From: Chitinophaga oryzae | Lineage (GTDB): Bacteria > Bacteroidota > Bacteroidia > Chitinophagales > Chitinophagaceae | Assembly (NCBI RefSeq): GCF_012516375.2 | Contig: NZ_CP051204.2 | Span: 558,001-622,000, forward strand | Length of the DNA: 64,000 nt | Direction of reading: 5' to 3' | Part shown: positions 16,102-24,632 of the stretch, one piece after another | Position numbering within the stretch: position 1 is the stretch's first letter | Layout: each line of letters starts with the position of its first letter | Made by a program: the position numbers and the translations under genes | The notes under the pieces: generated by a model | Database searches by the model: none | What the model was told of the DNA's origin: nothing | Seen by the model: the letters and a program-made list of their open reading frames with translations, nothing else

Positions 16102-17283
16102 ATGAACAACAGGCAACTTTTTTTGCAGCACGTGGCGCAAACATCAGATGCGCCGCTGGCACTGGAGATCGTTAAAGCAGAAGGCATGTACATGTGGGAT
16201 GCCAACGGCAGGAAGTACCTGGACCTGATTGCCGGCATCAGCGTATGTAACATGGGGCATTGTCACCCTGCCGTGGTGAAAGCCATCCAGGAACAGGCGC
16301 AGCAGTATATGCACCTGCTCGTATACGGAGAATTCGTACAGTCGCCACAGGTAGCTTATGCCAAAGCGCTGACGCAACATCTTCCCGAAAACCTCGACTG
16401 CGTATATTTTACCAACTCCGGCGCAGAAGCCGTAGAAGGCGCCATGAAACTGGCCAAACGTTTCACCGGCAGAACAGAAATAGCCGCTTTTAACCGCAGC
16501 TACCACGGTTCCACACAAGGCGCGCTCAGCATCCTCGGCGATGAATACTGGCGCAACGCCTACCGTCCGCTGCTCCCGGGCATACAACACCTCGAGTATA
16601 ACAACTACGCTTCCCTGGAACTGATCACCCGTAACACCGCTGCGGTTTTCGCAGAAAGCGTACAGGGAGAAGGCGGTGTCATCGTTCCCCAACCGGAATG
16701 GATACACGCTTTACGCGCCAAATGTAATGAAACCGGCGCCCTGCTGGTACTCGACGAAGTACAGTGTGGCCTAGGCCGCAACGGTACCCTCTGGGCGTTT
16801 GAACAACTGGGCATCATCCCCGATATCCTGTTGCTCGGCAAAGCCCTCGGTGGCGGCATGCCGCTGGGCGCCTTCATCTCCTCCCGCACCATCATGTGGA
16901 GCCTCACCAACAACCCGGTACTGGGCCATATCACCACGTTTGGCGGCCATCCCGTGAACTGCGCCGCCGGTCTCGCCGGTTTCAATGCACTGCTGGAATC
17001 ACAGGTGATCAAAGATGTAAAAGCCAAAGGAGAACTGTTCCGCAAACACCTGCAGCACCCGGCCATTAAAGCGGTACGCTCCCTCGGCCTGATGATGGCG
17101 GTAGAACTCGAAAGCTTCGAAGTCAATAAAAAAACGATTGACTACTGTATAGCCAATGGTGTGCTCACGGATTGGTTCCTTTTCGCGGCAGAGTGTATGC
17201 GCATAGCGCCGCCGCTGATTATTACAGAAGAGGAGATCGTGCAGGCGTGTAAGGTGATTTGTGAGGGGTTGGATAGGATCTGA
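16102..17283 (+). CDS. class III aminotransferase (acetylornithine/ornithine-type)
   Basis: A 393-aa PLP enzyme. The PLP lysine is K247 in LLLGKALGGGMPLG. LLVLDEVQCGLGRNG holds the pyridine-binding Asp, and YFTNSGAEAVEGAMKLA the phosphate-binding region. The class III pattern covers acetylornithine, ornithine and 4-aminobutyrate aminotransferases; the substrate cannot be fixed from sequence. The ATG at 16102 gives the natural N-terminus MNNRQLFLQHV; a TTG further upstream would add 11 residues. It is divergent from the carbonic anhydrase gene and followed by a terminator. Confidence 0.88.
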   Translation: MNNRQLFLQHVAQTSDAPLALEIVKAEGMYMWDANGRKYLDLIAGISVCNMGHCHPAVVKAIQEQAQQYMHLLVYGEFVQSPQVAYAKALTQHLPENLDCVYFTNSGAEAVEGAMKLAKRFTGRTEIAAFNRSYHGSTQGALSILGDEYWRNAYRPLLPGIQHLEYNNYASLELITRNTAAVFAESVQGEGGVIVPQPEWIHALRAKCNETGALLVLDEVQCGLGRNGTLWAFEQLGIIPDILLLGKALGGGMPLGAFISSRTIMWSLTNNPVLGHITTFGGHPVNCAAGLAGFNALLESQVIKDVKAKGELFRKHLQHPAIKAVRSLGLMMAVELESFEVNKKTIDYCIANGVLTDWFLFAAECMRIAPPLIITEEEIVQACKVICEGLDRI

Positions 17284-17315
17284 TCAGGTGACCACGGAGA
17301 ATTGAGGATATTATA

Positions 17316-17352
17316 AAGGCCCATCCAATATGTTTGTTGGTGGGCCTTCCTG
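17316..17352 (+). terminator. terminator after the aminotransferase gene
   Basis: AAGGCCCATCCAA (17316-17328) pairs with TTGGTGGGCCTT (17337-17348) with one bulged base, followed by a short T-rich stretch. It lies between convergent genes. Confidence 0.7.
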
Positions 17353-17358
17353 TTTATG

Positions 17359-17862
17359 TCAACGGTAATAGTCTGCCAGCCGTTTTAAATCTTTTTTCAA
17401 AACCGGATAAACTGATAGAACACCCTCGTTGTTACTGTTGTAATAGCGAAGTTGTTTAGGTGTCTCGTTATGATTGACAGTTAATGTGTATAATTCTTTT
17501 TTCCCTTTATGATGATAAGGAAGAGACCTGATTTCCATGGGGATTATTCCTATGGAGTCTTTTCTGGTGAGTATTTCCGATCCATATCTGTAAGTATATC
17601 CGATGTAGTATTTGTTGGCAATGCTCTTGTATACTTCAGCGTCTTGTTCGAAATGTATTTCATATCCGGTAAGATGTTCAATTTGTGAAAATTGATCTTC
17701 TTCTTTTATTTTTTTTACCGGAAAGAAAATTTGTTGATCTCTGTAGTAGACGAGGTACCCAACTCTGGTGTTAACTATTCTTTCTTTGTTGACAAATAAA
17801 GAATAGTTACAGCCATATAATACTGAGATGAGTAGGAAAAGAAAAATTCGAACCTGTTTCAT
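17359..17862 (-). CDS. hypothetical lipoprotein
   Basis: A 167-aa predicted lipoprotein: signal MKQVRIFLFLLISVLYGC with lipobox LYGC, then a beta-rich, Tyr-rich and charged chain (GYLVYYRDQQIFFPVKK, YIGYTYRYGSE). No family was recognised. The gene is visibly richer in A and T than its neighbours, which could mark later acquisition. It sits between two hairpins (17316-17348 and 17921-17960), so it is likely monocistronic. Confidence 0.65.
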   Translation of the reverse strand: MKQVRIFLFLLISVLYGCNYSLFVNKERIVNTRVGYLVYYRDQQIFFPVKKIKEEDQFSQIEHLTGYEIHFEQDAEVYKSIANKYYIGYTYRYGSEILTRKDSIGIIPMEIRSLPYHHKGKKELYTLTVNHNETPKQLRYYNSNNEGVLSVYPVLKKDLKRLADYYR

Positions 17863-17920
17863 TTAAGCTGTTTTTCCCTTTATAACGGTCACTCAAGCCA
17901 TATTTTAATCAGGTTTAAAT

Positions 17921-17965
17921 TTAAAGCGGCAGTACAAATGAATTTGTACTACCGCTTTAATTATA
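17921..17965. terminator. strong bidirectional terminator
   Basis: TTAAAGCGGCAGTACAAAT (17921-17939) pairs with the complementary arm at 17942-17960 with a single mismatch around a 2-base loop. It separates the lipoprotein gene from the 129-aa gene. Confidence 0.75.
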
Positions 17966-17975
17966 TGCAGCTGGT

Positions 17976-18365
17976 CTAACTATTCAACTTCTTCATCTCC
18001 ATCACCACCTGCCTCGCAAATACTTCCAGCTTATCATCTTCCGAAAATGACAAACAGTAATAATATTCCCCTTTGGAAGTCATTTCGTGATGATTGTTAT
18101 TCATTTCAAAATGGCCGCGGTGAAAGAGATTTATAATGCTGCGAGGCTGCACGGGGTGAAGGTTACAGCCGGCCATCCGTGCATCGAGGAAAGTAATCAC
18201 TATCCTGTCATCGTCGTTGGTGAACCGTAGCTCCAGTTTCTTCTCCATCAGGCTGTAGGTGATACGGATGCATTCGAAGTCATTCTGCAGGTCGTAATAG
18301 CTGTCGCCGATTTCGCCTGATAACAGCGTATCGAACAGGGCGGCGTGTGTGACGTCTTTCTTCAT
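17976..18365 (-). CDS. hypothetical protein coupled to the DUF5686 gene
   Basis: A 129-aa soluble protein of unknown family beginning MKKDVTHAALFDTLLSGE. It contains DSYYDLQNDFECIRITYSL and a histidine-rich stretch HRGHFEMNNNHHEM. Its ATG overlaps the stop of the upstream 835-aa outer-membrane protein gene in the sequence TGATG. That points to translational coupling and a shared function. No catalytic motif was seen. Confidence 0.7.
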   Translation of the reverse strand: MKKDVTHAALFDTLLSGEIGDSYYDLQNDFECIRITYSLMEKKLELRFTNDDDRIVITFLDARMAGCNLHPVQPRSIINLFHRGHFEMNNNHHEMTSKGEYYYCLSFSEDDKLEVFARQVVMEMKKLNS

Positions 18366-20872
18366 CAGAACTGTAATTTAAAGCTGCCGAATACACCGAA
18401 TTTTTTGTTGGCCGGTTCGTCCGGGAGTACGTCGGGAGCCACGCGCCAGATAAAATCCACCCGCAGGAATTTGAAAATGTTTTCGATACCCGTGCCGACT
18501 TCGAGGTAGGGATTTCCCTGTAGGGTACGGAAAGGGTAACCGTTATAAAGGTTCAGTTGTTTATTGGATTGGGAGAGCGAGCCCACTACGCCTTTGGCGG
18601 TCCAGAACTGGCGCCATTTCAGCTTTTTGATCAGGGGGATATATCCGAAGATACCGTTGCCGATGGTGTGTTCCACGTTAAAACCTACATATTGATCGCT
18701 GAGGAACTCGAAGCGGTTCATCATGTTGAAGGCGTATTTGTTGTAGTAGTAGATCTCGTTGCCGGGATGTACTTCGAGCGAAGTATAAGGCACGGTGCCG
18801 AATATCTTACCGCCAAAAACGTTATAGTACAGGGAGCCGAAAGGAGGCAGTTTCACATAGTCGGATACGCTGAGGGATACACGCTGATACTGCTGCCCGC
18901 TGTTGAGGATACCCGGGATGCCTGCGGCGAGCTTCAGTTCGGTGATAGGATATTTACTGCCAAGGCTGATGCGGTAGTAGTTGCCTTCCAGGAATTGTTC
19001 GTGGAAAGCCCAGCGCAGTTTTACTTCCACTTCTGTGGTGGTGAGCGGATCGCGGCTGCTAACGGTTTTGGGATAGAAATTGGCGGTGGGCAACGGCTCG
19101 TAGGGCCTGGCCTGTTTGTGCAACAGGGTGATCTGGTGCGAGAAACCGCTGTAATATTCTTTGAAGAATTCCAGCCGTTGTTCCTGTATCATCAGGAACT
19201 TCTGCGGAATGCCGCCTTTGCGGATGGCGAGGGTAAAGATGTTATCTGTACCAACTTCGTCATAGTAATGGGAGCCATTGTCCAGGTCTTTGGTATAGGC
19301 GCCGTAGAGGTACATCCGCGGATGTCTTTTCAGCAGCCAGAGAGCGGACATTTTACCTTTATACACATTGTCTTTAAAGCCGTAGGCCAGGTACCCGTAC
19401 AGGTACAGGTCTTTGTTGAACTTAGGCGTGGTGCCGAGGTCCAGCCGCAGGCGGAACCCTTCCAGCCGGTTCTGGGAAAAGAGGTAGTAGTAAGGACCCC
19501 ATTCGATGGGCCCGAACGGTTTGTAGCCGGTGGCCAGGAAGCGGATGGTATTGGAATATTTCTGAAAGAGGGGCATCCGCTGCAGGGTATCGATCATTTT
19601 GTAGATACCCATCTCATTTTTACTGAGGGTGTCAGGGCGGTTGTCGACCCAGAAAGACTCTTTGCGGACGCGGGCGCTGTCGAGCACTACGACGGCCTCC
19701 GGGTATTTTTTGTCACCGAAGATGTTGGTGGCGGCGGTGTCATTGGTAATGACATTGTCGTAGGTAGTGCTTTTGCGGCCGATGAAGTCGAAGGTCTTGC
19801 CCGGTTTGGGGCTGGGCGCCCAGAAATCGGCCACGAACTTGTCTTTGTAGAGGAACCAGGTGCTGTCCTGCAGCTGCCGGAATTCCTGTACCATGCTCAC
19901 GCGGCGGACGAAGTTGATGTTGGCGTCTTTCGGAACGGACATCGTGGCTTTCATCACGGCGTAGGTGGTGTCATGCACCCAGATATCACCGATGAAAGTG
20001 TTCTCTCCTTTTCGTTTAGGCGTAAAATTAAGTTTGATGAACCGCTGGCTGCTGATATATTGTGTGTCAGCTATTTTATAGTCGTAATAAAAGGCGCCGT
20101 TGTGGTGGATGGGGCTCACGAACTGCTTGTCAAATACCGGGATGAAGTTATTGTAAACGTTGATGTTCTGGTACATGCCGCCGAGGAACTTCGTGACGCT
20201 TTCGTTGTCGATGCCCGACGTTCGGGCGGCTTTGATGATTTCTTTGGTTTTGCGGGGGCTGGACTGGAAATAATAGTCCGACAGCGATTCTGTCAGGAAG
20301 ATGGGTAAAAACGGTTTGTCTTCCGACGTGCTGTCTATATTATTAAGAATGAAAGCAAAGGGTTTGGTGAACCGGTTTTTGGACAGTTTTTCCTTGTTCA
20401 GGTTTTTCATGTCCAGCTCCAGTTTGTTGTATACTTCGTATTTATAGTTGTCGAGCCGGTTATAGTTGTTTTCCGGTTTATGTTTGACGATCTGTTTGAG
20501 GAGGATCAGGGCGAAGTTAACGTTGGCTTTTATTTCGTATGTTTTCAGGGATACATCGGAGCGGGTGACTTCAAAATTGATGGTCTGTTCTTTCAGCGTG
20601 CGGTCGACCGGCATTTTGAGAATAGTATACCCCATTACCCTGACCAGTAGTGAATCTGACGGGATAACATTTAACTCGAATAAAAATTTTCCTTCAGCGT
20701 TGCTCACCATACCGGTTTGCGTACCATCAAACTGAAGGGTAGCGAAGGGGATGATTTCCTGTGAGTGCGCATCTCTCACTGTTCCACTGACCTTATATTG
20801 CTGCGCCTTCAATTCCGTACACCAAACGCTTATGCCTATTAGGACTGCTATAATTCTTTTCCAACCAAACAT
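18365..20872 (-). CDS. DUF5686 / carboxypeptidase-regulatory-like domain outer-membrane protein
   Basis: An 835-aa outer-membrane protein. The signal peptide ends near ELKAQQ (about 1-22). A carboxypeptidase-regulatory-like beta domain (about 23-115: VSGTVRDAHSQEIIPFATL, GKFLFELN) follows, then a DUF5686 region with a C-terminal beta barrel ending in FGSFKLQF. It resembles TonB-receptor accessory proteins, but there is no TonB plug. The ATG at 20872 gives a clean signal peptide, whereas upstream in-frame codons do not. It is divergent from the 21009 membrane protein and coupled to the 129-aa gene. Confidence 0.85.
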   Translation of the reverse strand: MFGWKRIIAVLIGISVWCTELKAQQYKVSGTVRDAHSQEIIPFATLQFDGTQTGMVSNAEGKFLFELNVIPSDSLLVRVMGYTILKMPVDRTLKEQTINFEVTRSDVSLKTYEIKANVNFALILLKQIVKHKPENNYNRLDNYKYEVYNKLELDMKNLNKEKLSKNRFTKPFAFILNNIDSTSEDKPFLPIFLTESLSDYYFQSSPRKTKEIIKAARTSGIDNESVTKFLGGMYQNINVYNNFIPVFDKQFVSPIHHNGAFYYDYKIADTQYISSQRFIKLNFTPKRKGENTFIGDIWVHDTTYAVMKATMSVPKDANINFVRRVSMVQEFRQLQDSTWFLYKDKFVADFWAPSPKPGKTFDFIGRKSTTYDNVITNDTAATNIFGDKKYPEAVVVLDSARVRKESFWVDNRPDTLSKNEMGIYKMIDTLQRMPLFQKYSNTIRFLATGYKPFGPIEWGPYYYLFSQNRLEGFRLRLDLGTTPKFNKDLYLYGYLAYGFKDNVYKGKMSALWLLKRHPRMYLYGAYTKDLDNGSHYYDEVGTDNIFTLAIRKGGIPQKFLMIQEQRLEFFKEYYSGFSHQITLLHKQARPYEPLPTANFYPKTVSSRDPLTTTEVEVKLRWAFHEQFLEGNYYRISLGSKYPITELKLAAGIPGILNSGQQYQRVSLSVSDYVKLPPFGSLYYNVFGGKIFGTVPYTSLEVHPGNEIYYYNKYAFNMMNRFEFLSDQYVGFNVEHTIGNGIFGYIPLIKKLKWRQFWTAKGVVGSLSQSNKQLNLYNGYPFRTLQGNPYLEVGTGIENIFKFLRVDFIWRVAPDVLPDEPANKKFGVFGSFKLQF

Positions 20873-20957
20873 ATCTGACAACAATATTAGAGTATTTAAC
20901 GCTAATCTGTATAGTTGCTTACCTGAAGGTAACGCAGTTATGACGAAAAAAATATAT

Positions 20958-20987
20958 TTTGAATTAACAGAAATTATTTTAGCTTTG
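20958..20987 (+). promoter_or_regulatory. promoter of the 21009 membrane-protein / winged-helix / creD cluster
   Basis: TTTG (20958-20961), 18 bases, then TAGCTTTG (20980-20987) fits the Bacteroidota consensus. The -7 element overlaps the left half of the inverted repeat at 20983-20997. Confidence 0.65.
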
Positions 20988-21004
20988 TATTGCAAAGTGC
21001 TTTT
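20983..21004. promoter_or_regulatory. candidate operator, site 1
   Basis: CTTTG-TATTG-CAAAG-TGCTTTT. The inverted repeat CTTTG-N5-CAAAG overlaps the -7 element. The same pattern recurs at 21973-21994 before creD. A winged-helix regulator is encoded between the two sites and is the natural candidate ligand; that is inference. Confidence 0.5.
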
Positions 21005-21008
21005 CACT

Positions 21009-21653
21009 ATGACGGAAGATCAACAACATCTGCAGACGTTAACGGACATCAAGCGTATCATGGAGCGCAGCAGCCGGTTTATTTCGCTGAGCGGGCTGAG
21101 TGGCGTGTCTGCGGGACTGTGTGCCCTGGTGGGCGCCTGGCTGGCGCGTGTGTGGCTGGTGGCTTATTATGAGCGCTGGGACAGCACCGGCGTGTACAAT
21201 GATGCAGACTATGCCGATCTGAAAGTTAAGTTGATCGTAACGGCACTGGTAGTGATGGCGGCTGCGATAACCGGAGGTCTTTTCTTCACCTGGCGCAGGG
21301 CGCGGCGAAACAATCTGCCTATATGGGACGTGACCACCCGCAAGGTGCTGATCAACCTTTGTATCCCGTTGGCGGCAGGCGGCGCTTTTGCAGCCGGACT
21401 GCTATACAATCACATGGAAGCGGTGGTAGCCCCTACCTGCCTGGTGTTTTACGGGTTGGCGCTGGTGAATGCCAGTAAGTACACATTGCCGGAATTACGT
21501 TACCTGGGCGTCCTGGAAGTCCTGCTGGGTATCGGCAACCTTTTCCTTTTGCGTAAAGGGCTTTATTTTTGGGCAGTGGGGTTTGGTGTGCTGCACATCA
21601 TTTATGGTATTGCAATGTGGCTGAAATATGAGAGAAAGGGAAGCATTCAATAA
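21009..21653 (+). CDS. hypothetical four-helix membrane protein
   Basis: A 214-aa inner-membrane protein. A cytoplasmic N-terminus (MTEDQQHLQTLTDIKRIMERSSRF) is followed by about six hydrophobic segments, in two groups, with a charged linker FTWRRARRNNLPIWD in the middle. No family name is certain; proteins like this often sit next to winged-helix regulators in Bacteroidota. The ATG at 21009 was chosen because it follows the promoter by 21 bases. It ends 5 bases before the regulator gene, so they are one operon. Confidence 0.75.
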   Translation: MTEDQQHLQTLTDIKRIMERSSRFISLSGLSGVSAGLCALVGAWLARVWLVAYYERWDSTGVYNDADYADLKVKLIVTALVVMAAAITGGLFFTWRRARRNNLPIWDVTTRKVLINLCIPLAAGGAFAAGLLYNHMEAVVAPTCLVFYGLALVNASKYTLPELRYLGVLEVLLGIGNLFLLRKGLYFWAVGFGVLHIIYGIAMWLKYERKGSIQ

Positions 21654-21658
21654 TTAGC

Positions 21659-21955
21659 ATGAATCCGATCGGTAATTTAAACAAGATATTTGAGAGCCGC
21701 ATCCGACTGGGTGTAATGAGTGTCTTAATGGTAAATAACGAGGTCAATTTTAATGACCTTAAACAGATGCTGGAGGTAACCGACGGCAATCTGGCTTCCC
21801 ACCTCAATACGCTGGAAGAAAACGGCTATATCAAAGTATACAAGGGGTTTATTGGCCGTAAAACCAATACCACCTACGCTATTACCGCTGCCGGCGAAAA
21901 AGCGTTTAAAGGCCACCTGGTGGCCCTCGAACATATGATCAAATTCACGAAATAA
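21659..21955 (+). CDS. winged-helix transcriptional regulator (HTH_34 / MarR-like)
   Basis: A 98-aa protein that is almost entirely a winged helix: FESRIRLGVMSVLMVN, then the recognition region LKQMLEVTDGNLASHLNTLEENGYI, and the wing GFIGRKTNTTYAIT. There is no ligand domain. It lies between a membrane-protein gene and creD, an arrangement I associate with Bacteroidota creD loci. Matching inverted repeats before both flanking genes (20983-21004 and 21973-21994) are likely binding sites. Confidence 0.85.
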   Translation: MNPIGNLNKIFESRIRLGVMSVLMVNNEVNFNDLKQMLEVTDGNLASHLNTLEENGYIKVYKGFIGRKTNTTYAITAAGEKAFKGHLVALEHMIKFTK

Positions 21956-21972
21956 TTTTTTTTGCCTTTTTA

Positions 21973-21994
21973 CTTTGAATCACAAAGTACTTTT
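21973..21994. promoter_or_regulatory. candidate operator, site 2 (upstream of creD)
   Basis: CTTTG-AATCA-CAAAG-TACTTTT. It is the same layout as site 1 with 6-bp arms ACTTTG/CAAAGT, ending 15 bases before the creD start. It could repress a separate creD promoter. Confidence 0.5.
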
Positions 21995-22009
21995 AAAAAA
22001 GTAAACACC

Positions 22010-23335
22010 ATGGAAGTTCCTGAAAACAAACTCAACCCTTCTTTCTTTAGCCGTTATGCCTACGCCTTTAAGGCGATAGTGATCTTCATTATGGTCATGG
22101 TACTGCTGATTCCTACCGCCATGATCATGGACGTTATCCGCGAACGCCAGGACCGCCAGGCTTCTGCCGTGGAAGAAGTCAGCAGCCGCTGGGGATACGA
22201 GCAGCACATTACCGGGCCTATATTGGCCATTCCCTATACCGTTGCCGGTTCAGCCAACAGTACCTATGTGTACCTGTTGCCTGAACAATTAAAAATCAAT
22301 GGCGAATTGTTGCCCCAAAAACTTAAAAGAGGCATCTTCAGCGTGGCGGTCTACGACGCCAAAATGCAGCTGAGCGGCACCTTCAGCCCCACCGCCCTCT
22401 ACAAATCAGGCGTACCGCCATCCGCACTGAAATGGGACCAGGCATCCATTATCATGGGCATCACCGACCTGCGTGGCATAGACAACCAGGTTAAAATGGT
22501 CTGGAACGGGAAAACATTTCCTTTCAGCCCCGGCGTGGTCAATACTGACCTCTTCAAAAGCGGGATACAGTCCCCGGTATCGCTGGCCTCCGGCGATACC
22601 GCGGCCCTCGGGGGCAGCTTCACCGTGGAGGTAGGCGTGAAAGGCTCCGGCAGGATCAGCTTCTCCCCTGTCGGTAAAACCACCACTGTACATACCAGCT
22701 CCAGCTGGCCCGACCCCAGCTTCGACGGCGCCTTCCCGCCGAAAGACCGCCGCGTGGACGCAAAAGGCTTCAGCGCCTCCTGGGAAATACAGGACCTGAA
22801 CCGTGAATACCCGCAGAGCTGGGCCGGCAACAAATACGATATCCACAGCGCGGACTTCGGCATTAAATTTTTTATGCCCGCTGAAAGCTACCAGCAGTCC
22901 ATCAGAGCGGTGAAATACGCCATCCTCGTGATAGGGCTCACCTTTATCATCTTCTATTTTATTGAACTCTCCCAACGCCGCGCCATTCATCCATTGCAAT
23001 ATGCCCTCGTAGGCCTCGCCCTCTGTATTTTTTATACCCTGCTGATATCCATATCAGAACAGCTTAACTTTGCACTGGCCTACCTGATCGCCAGCGGATT
23101 GACCATTGCCCTGATAACCCTTTATGTGGCCAGCGCCTATAAAAACAGCCGTATCGCTGCAGGCATCGGTGGTACCTTGCTGCTGTTGTACGGTTTTATC
23201 TATGTGATTATCAGCGCGGAAGACCAGGCCCTCCTGATGGGAAGCATCGGACTCTTCCTTACACTGGCCGCTATCATGTACTTCAGCAGAACGATCAAAT
23301 GGGACAAATTATCTGAGAAATCAACAGTACAATAA
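22010..23335 (+). CDS. creD: cell envelope integrity protein CreD
   Basis: A 441-aa inner-membrane protein. One N-terminal helix (AIVIFIMVMVLLIPTAMIM) is followed by a large periplasmic domain with SSRWGYEQHITGPILAIPYTV and ADFGIKFFMPAESYQQSIRAVKYAIL, then about six helices at the C-terminus. This layout and the motifs match CreD. In E. coli, creD is induced by the CreBC system and affects envelope integrity; here a winged-helix regulator replaces that context. ATG 22010 is chosen because upstream in-frame residues are operator sequence. Confidence 0.92.
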   Translation: MEVPENKLNPSFFSRYAYAFKAIVIFIMVMVLLIPTAMIMDVIRERQDRQASAVEEVSSRWGYEQHITGPILAIPYTVAGSANSTYVYLLPEQLKINGELLPQKLKRGIFSVAVYDAKMQLSGTFSPTALYKSGVPPSALKWDQASIIMGITDLRGIDNQVKMVWNGKTFPFSPGVVNTDLFKSGIQSPVSLASGDTAALGGSFTVEVGVKGSGRISFSPVGKTTTVHTSSSWPDPSFDGAFPPKDRRVDAKGFSASWEIQDLNREYPQSWAGNKYDIHSADFGIKFFMPAESYQQSIRAVKYAILVIGLTFIIFYFIELSQRRAIHPLQYALVGLALCIFYTLLISISEQLNFALAYLIASGLTIALITLYVASAYKNSRIAAGIGGTLLLLYGFIYVIISAEDQALLMGSIGLFLTLAAIMYFSRTIKWDKLSEKSTVQ

Positions 23336-23338
23336 AAT

Positions 23339-23704
23339 ATGAGGAAAGATTCTTATTTCAGCAGACGGTTGGCCAGTTTCGGATATGCTTTCAGCGGTAT
23401 TGCGGCTTTTCTTCGCAGTGAACCCCACGCCCGCATCCATCTGGTGGCTACAATCGCGGTAACGGCAGCCGGCTGCTGGTATAAGCTCTCCAGGATGGAA
23501 TGGATCTTGCTGATCATTACCATCGCGATGGTCTGGATCACGGAAATGCTGAACACCGTCGTAGAAAAAATCATGGACCACCTGTCGCCCGACTACCATC
23601 CGCGTGTAAAGTGGATCAAAGACGTGGCGGCAGGAGCCGTGCTGATAACCGCCATCGCCGCCGTCGGCATCGGCGCACTGATATTTATCCCCCATATCCT
23701 GTAA
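23339..23704 (+). CDS. dgkA: diacylglycerol kinase family protein
   Basis: A 121-aa small membrane kinase with three helices. The DgkA/undecaprenol kinase signature is ITEMLNTVVEKIMDHLSP followed by KWIKDVAAGAVL, carrying the catalytic glutamate. Also typical are FGYAFSGIAAFLRSEPHARIH and the third helix. It phosphorylates diacylglycerol or undecaprenol. Which of the two is not resolved; undecaprenol is likely in this branch. It begins 3 bases after creD. Confidence 0.9.
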   Translation: MRKDSYFSRRLASFGYAFSGIAAFLRSEPHARIHLVATIAVTAAGCWYKLSRMEWILLIITIAMVWITEMLNTVVEKIMDHLSPDYHPRVKWIKDVAAGAVLITAIAAVGIGALIFIPHIL

Positions 23705-23735
23705 ACGGTTATTCATCATTAAAACATCAGAAACC

Positions 23736-24407
23736 ATGCGTCTGAAAGGCATCTTCCGTTTGATCCGGCAGCGAATCACGAAAAACCAACAAACATATAC
23801 GCTGTACTTTTCTATCTTATTCAGCCTGGCACTCCTGTGCTATCGCGTATACCATTCCGGTACCTACCTGCGCGTATCGCTGGTATGGAACCTCTTCCTG
23901 GCATACGTGCCCTTTGCCATCACCCGCTGGATGGAAAAACATCCCGCTGAAACCGGCAACCGGCTTACCTGGTACAGCTGCTTCGTGGCCTGGCTGCTGT
24001 TCATTCCGAACGCGCCCTATATCCTCACAGACCTGTTCCACCTTTTTGATGGCGGCGTTCCCCTCTGGTTCGACCTGTTCCTCATCTTCTCCTTTGCCTG
24101 GAACGGCATGATACTCGGCTACATGTCTATCCGCAGCATGGAACACCTCTGGCGCGCCCGCCACACCCGCTGGCCGGCATGGCTGTTCACCTTCCCGGTA
24201 ATGTTCCTCTGCGGCATGGGCGTTTACATCGGCCGCTACCTCCGCTACAACAGCTGGGACGTGGTAAAAGATCCGCTGACGCTCCTCGGTGATATGAGAG
24301 ACATCGTACTGCACCCGGTAGAAAACCGCAGCGCATGGGCCTTCACCGTTTGCATGGGCATTTTCCTCAGCCTCATGTATCCGCTGTTCCGAAAACAATC
24401 CACCTGA
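23736..24407 (+). CDS. DUF1361 domain-containing membrane protein
   Basis: A 223-aa membrane protein with about six helices. DUF1361 features are LVWNLFLAYVPFAI, WLLFIPNAPYILTDLFHL and FAWNGMILGYMSIR, with GMGVYIGRYLRYNSWDVVKDP near the C-terminus. The function of this family is unknown. It follows the kinase by 31 bases on the same strand and ends just before a long family A repeat. Confidence 0.85.
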   Translation: MRLKGIFRLIRQRITKNQQTYTLYFSILFSLALLCYRVYHSGTYLRVSLVWNLFLAYVPFAITRWMEKHPAETGNRLTWYSCFVAWLLFIPNAPYILTDLFHLFDGGVPLWFDLFLIFSFAWNGMILGYMSIRSMEHLWRARHTRWPAWLFTFPVMFLCGMGVYIGRYLRYNSWDVVKDPLTLLGDMRDIVLHPVENRSAWAFTVCMGIFLSLMYPLFRKQST

Positions 24408-24418
24408 TCATTTTGGGA

Positions 24419-24632
24419 TTTTTTGATTTACGATTTTTTGATTTCGGGATTTCGGGGACCATAACATTTTTTGATTTACGATTTTTTGATTTTTTGATTT
24501 CGGGGACCATAACAACGAATTATAATAAAAGAAACGACCGAAGCGACATTTAATCGCTTCGGTCGTTTCTTATTCGCTTTTATGATACCCGAAATCCAGA
24601 AATCAAAAAATCGTAAATCGTAAATCAAAAAT
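24419..24632. repeat. family A intergenic inverted repeat (copy A3) with a 48-bp tandem duplication
   Basis: The left side consists of two adjacent 48-bp units, 24419-24466 and 24467-24514, both beginning TTTTTTGATTTACGATTTTT and ending GGGGACCATAACA. The right side (about 24590-24632) carries the complementary words AATCAAAAAATCGTAAATC. Between them is a separate perfect 17-bp hairpin. It lies between convergent genes and its right arm reaches into the stop codon of the TolB/Omp85 gene. Confidence 0.8.
24530..24574. terminator. bidirectional terminator inside repeat A3
   Basis: AGAAACGACCGAAGCGA (24530-24546) pairs perfectly with 24554-24570 around a 7-base loop, flanked by A and T stretches. 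Confidence 0.8.

Noticed and set aside
18557..20308. 583-codon open frame on the plus strand opposite the DUF5686 gene
   Set aside because: The minus-strand protein has a signal peptide, known domains and a barrel end. The plus frame is low in domain character and is an antisense shadow.
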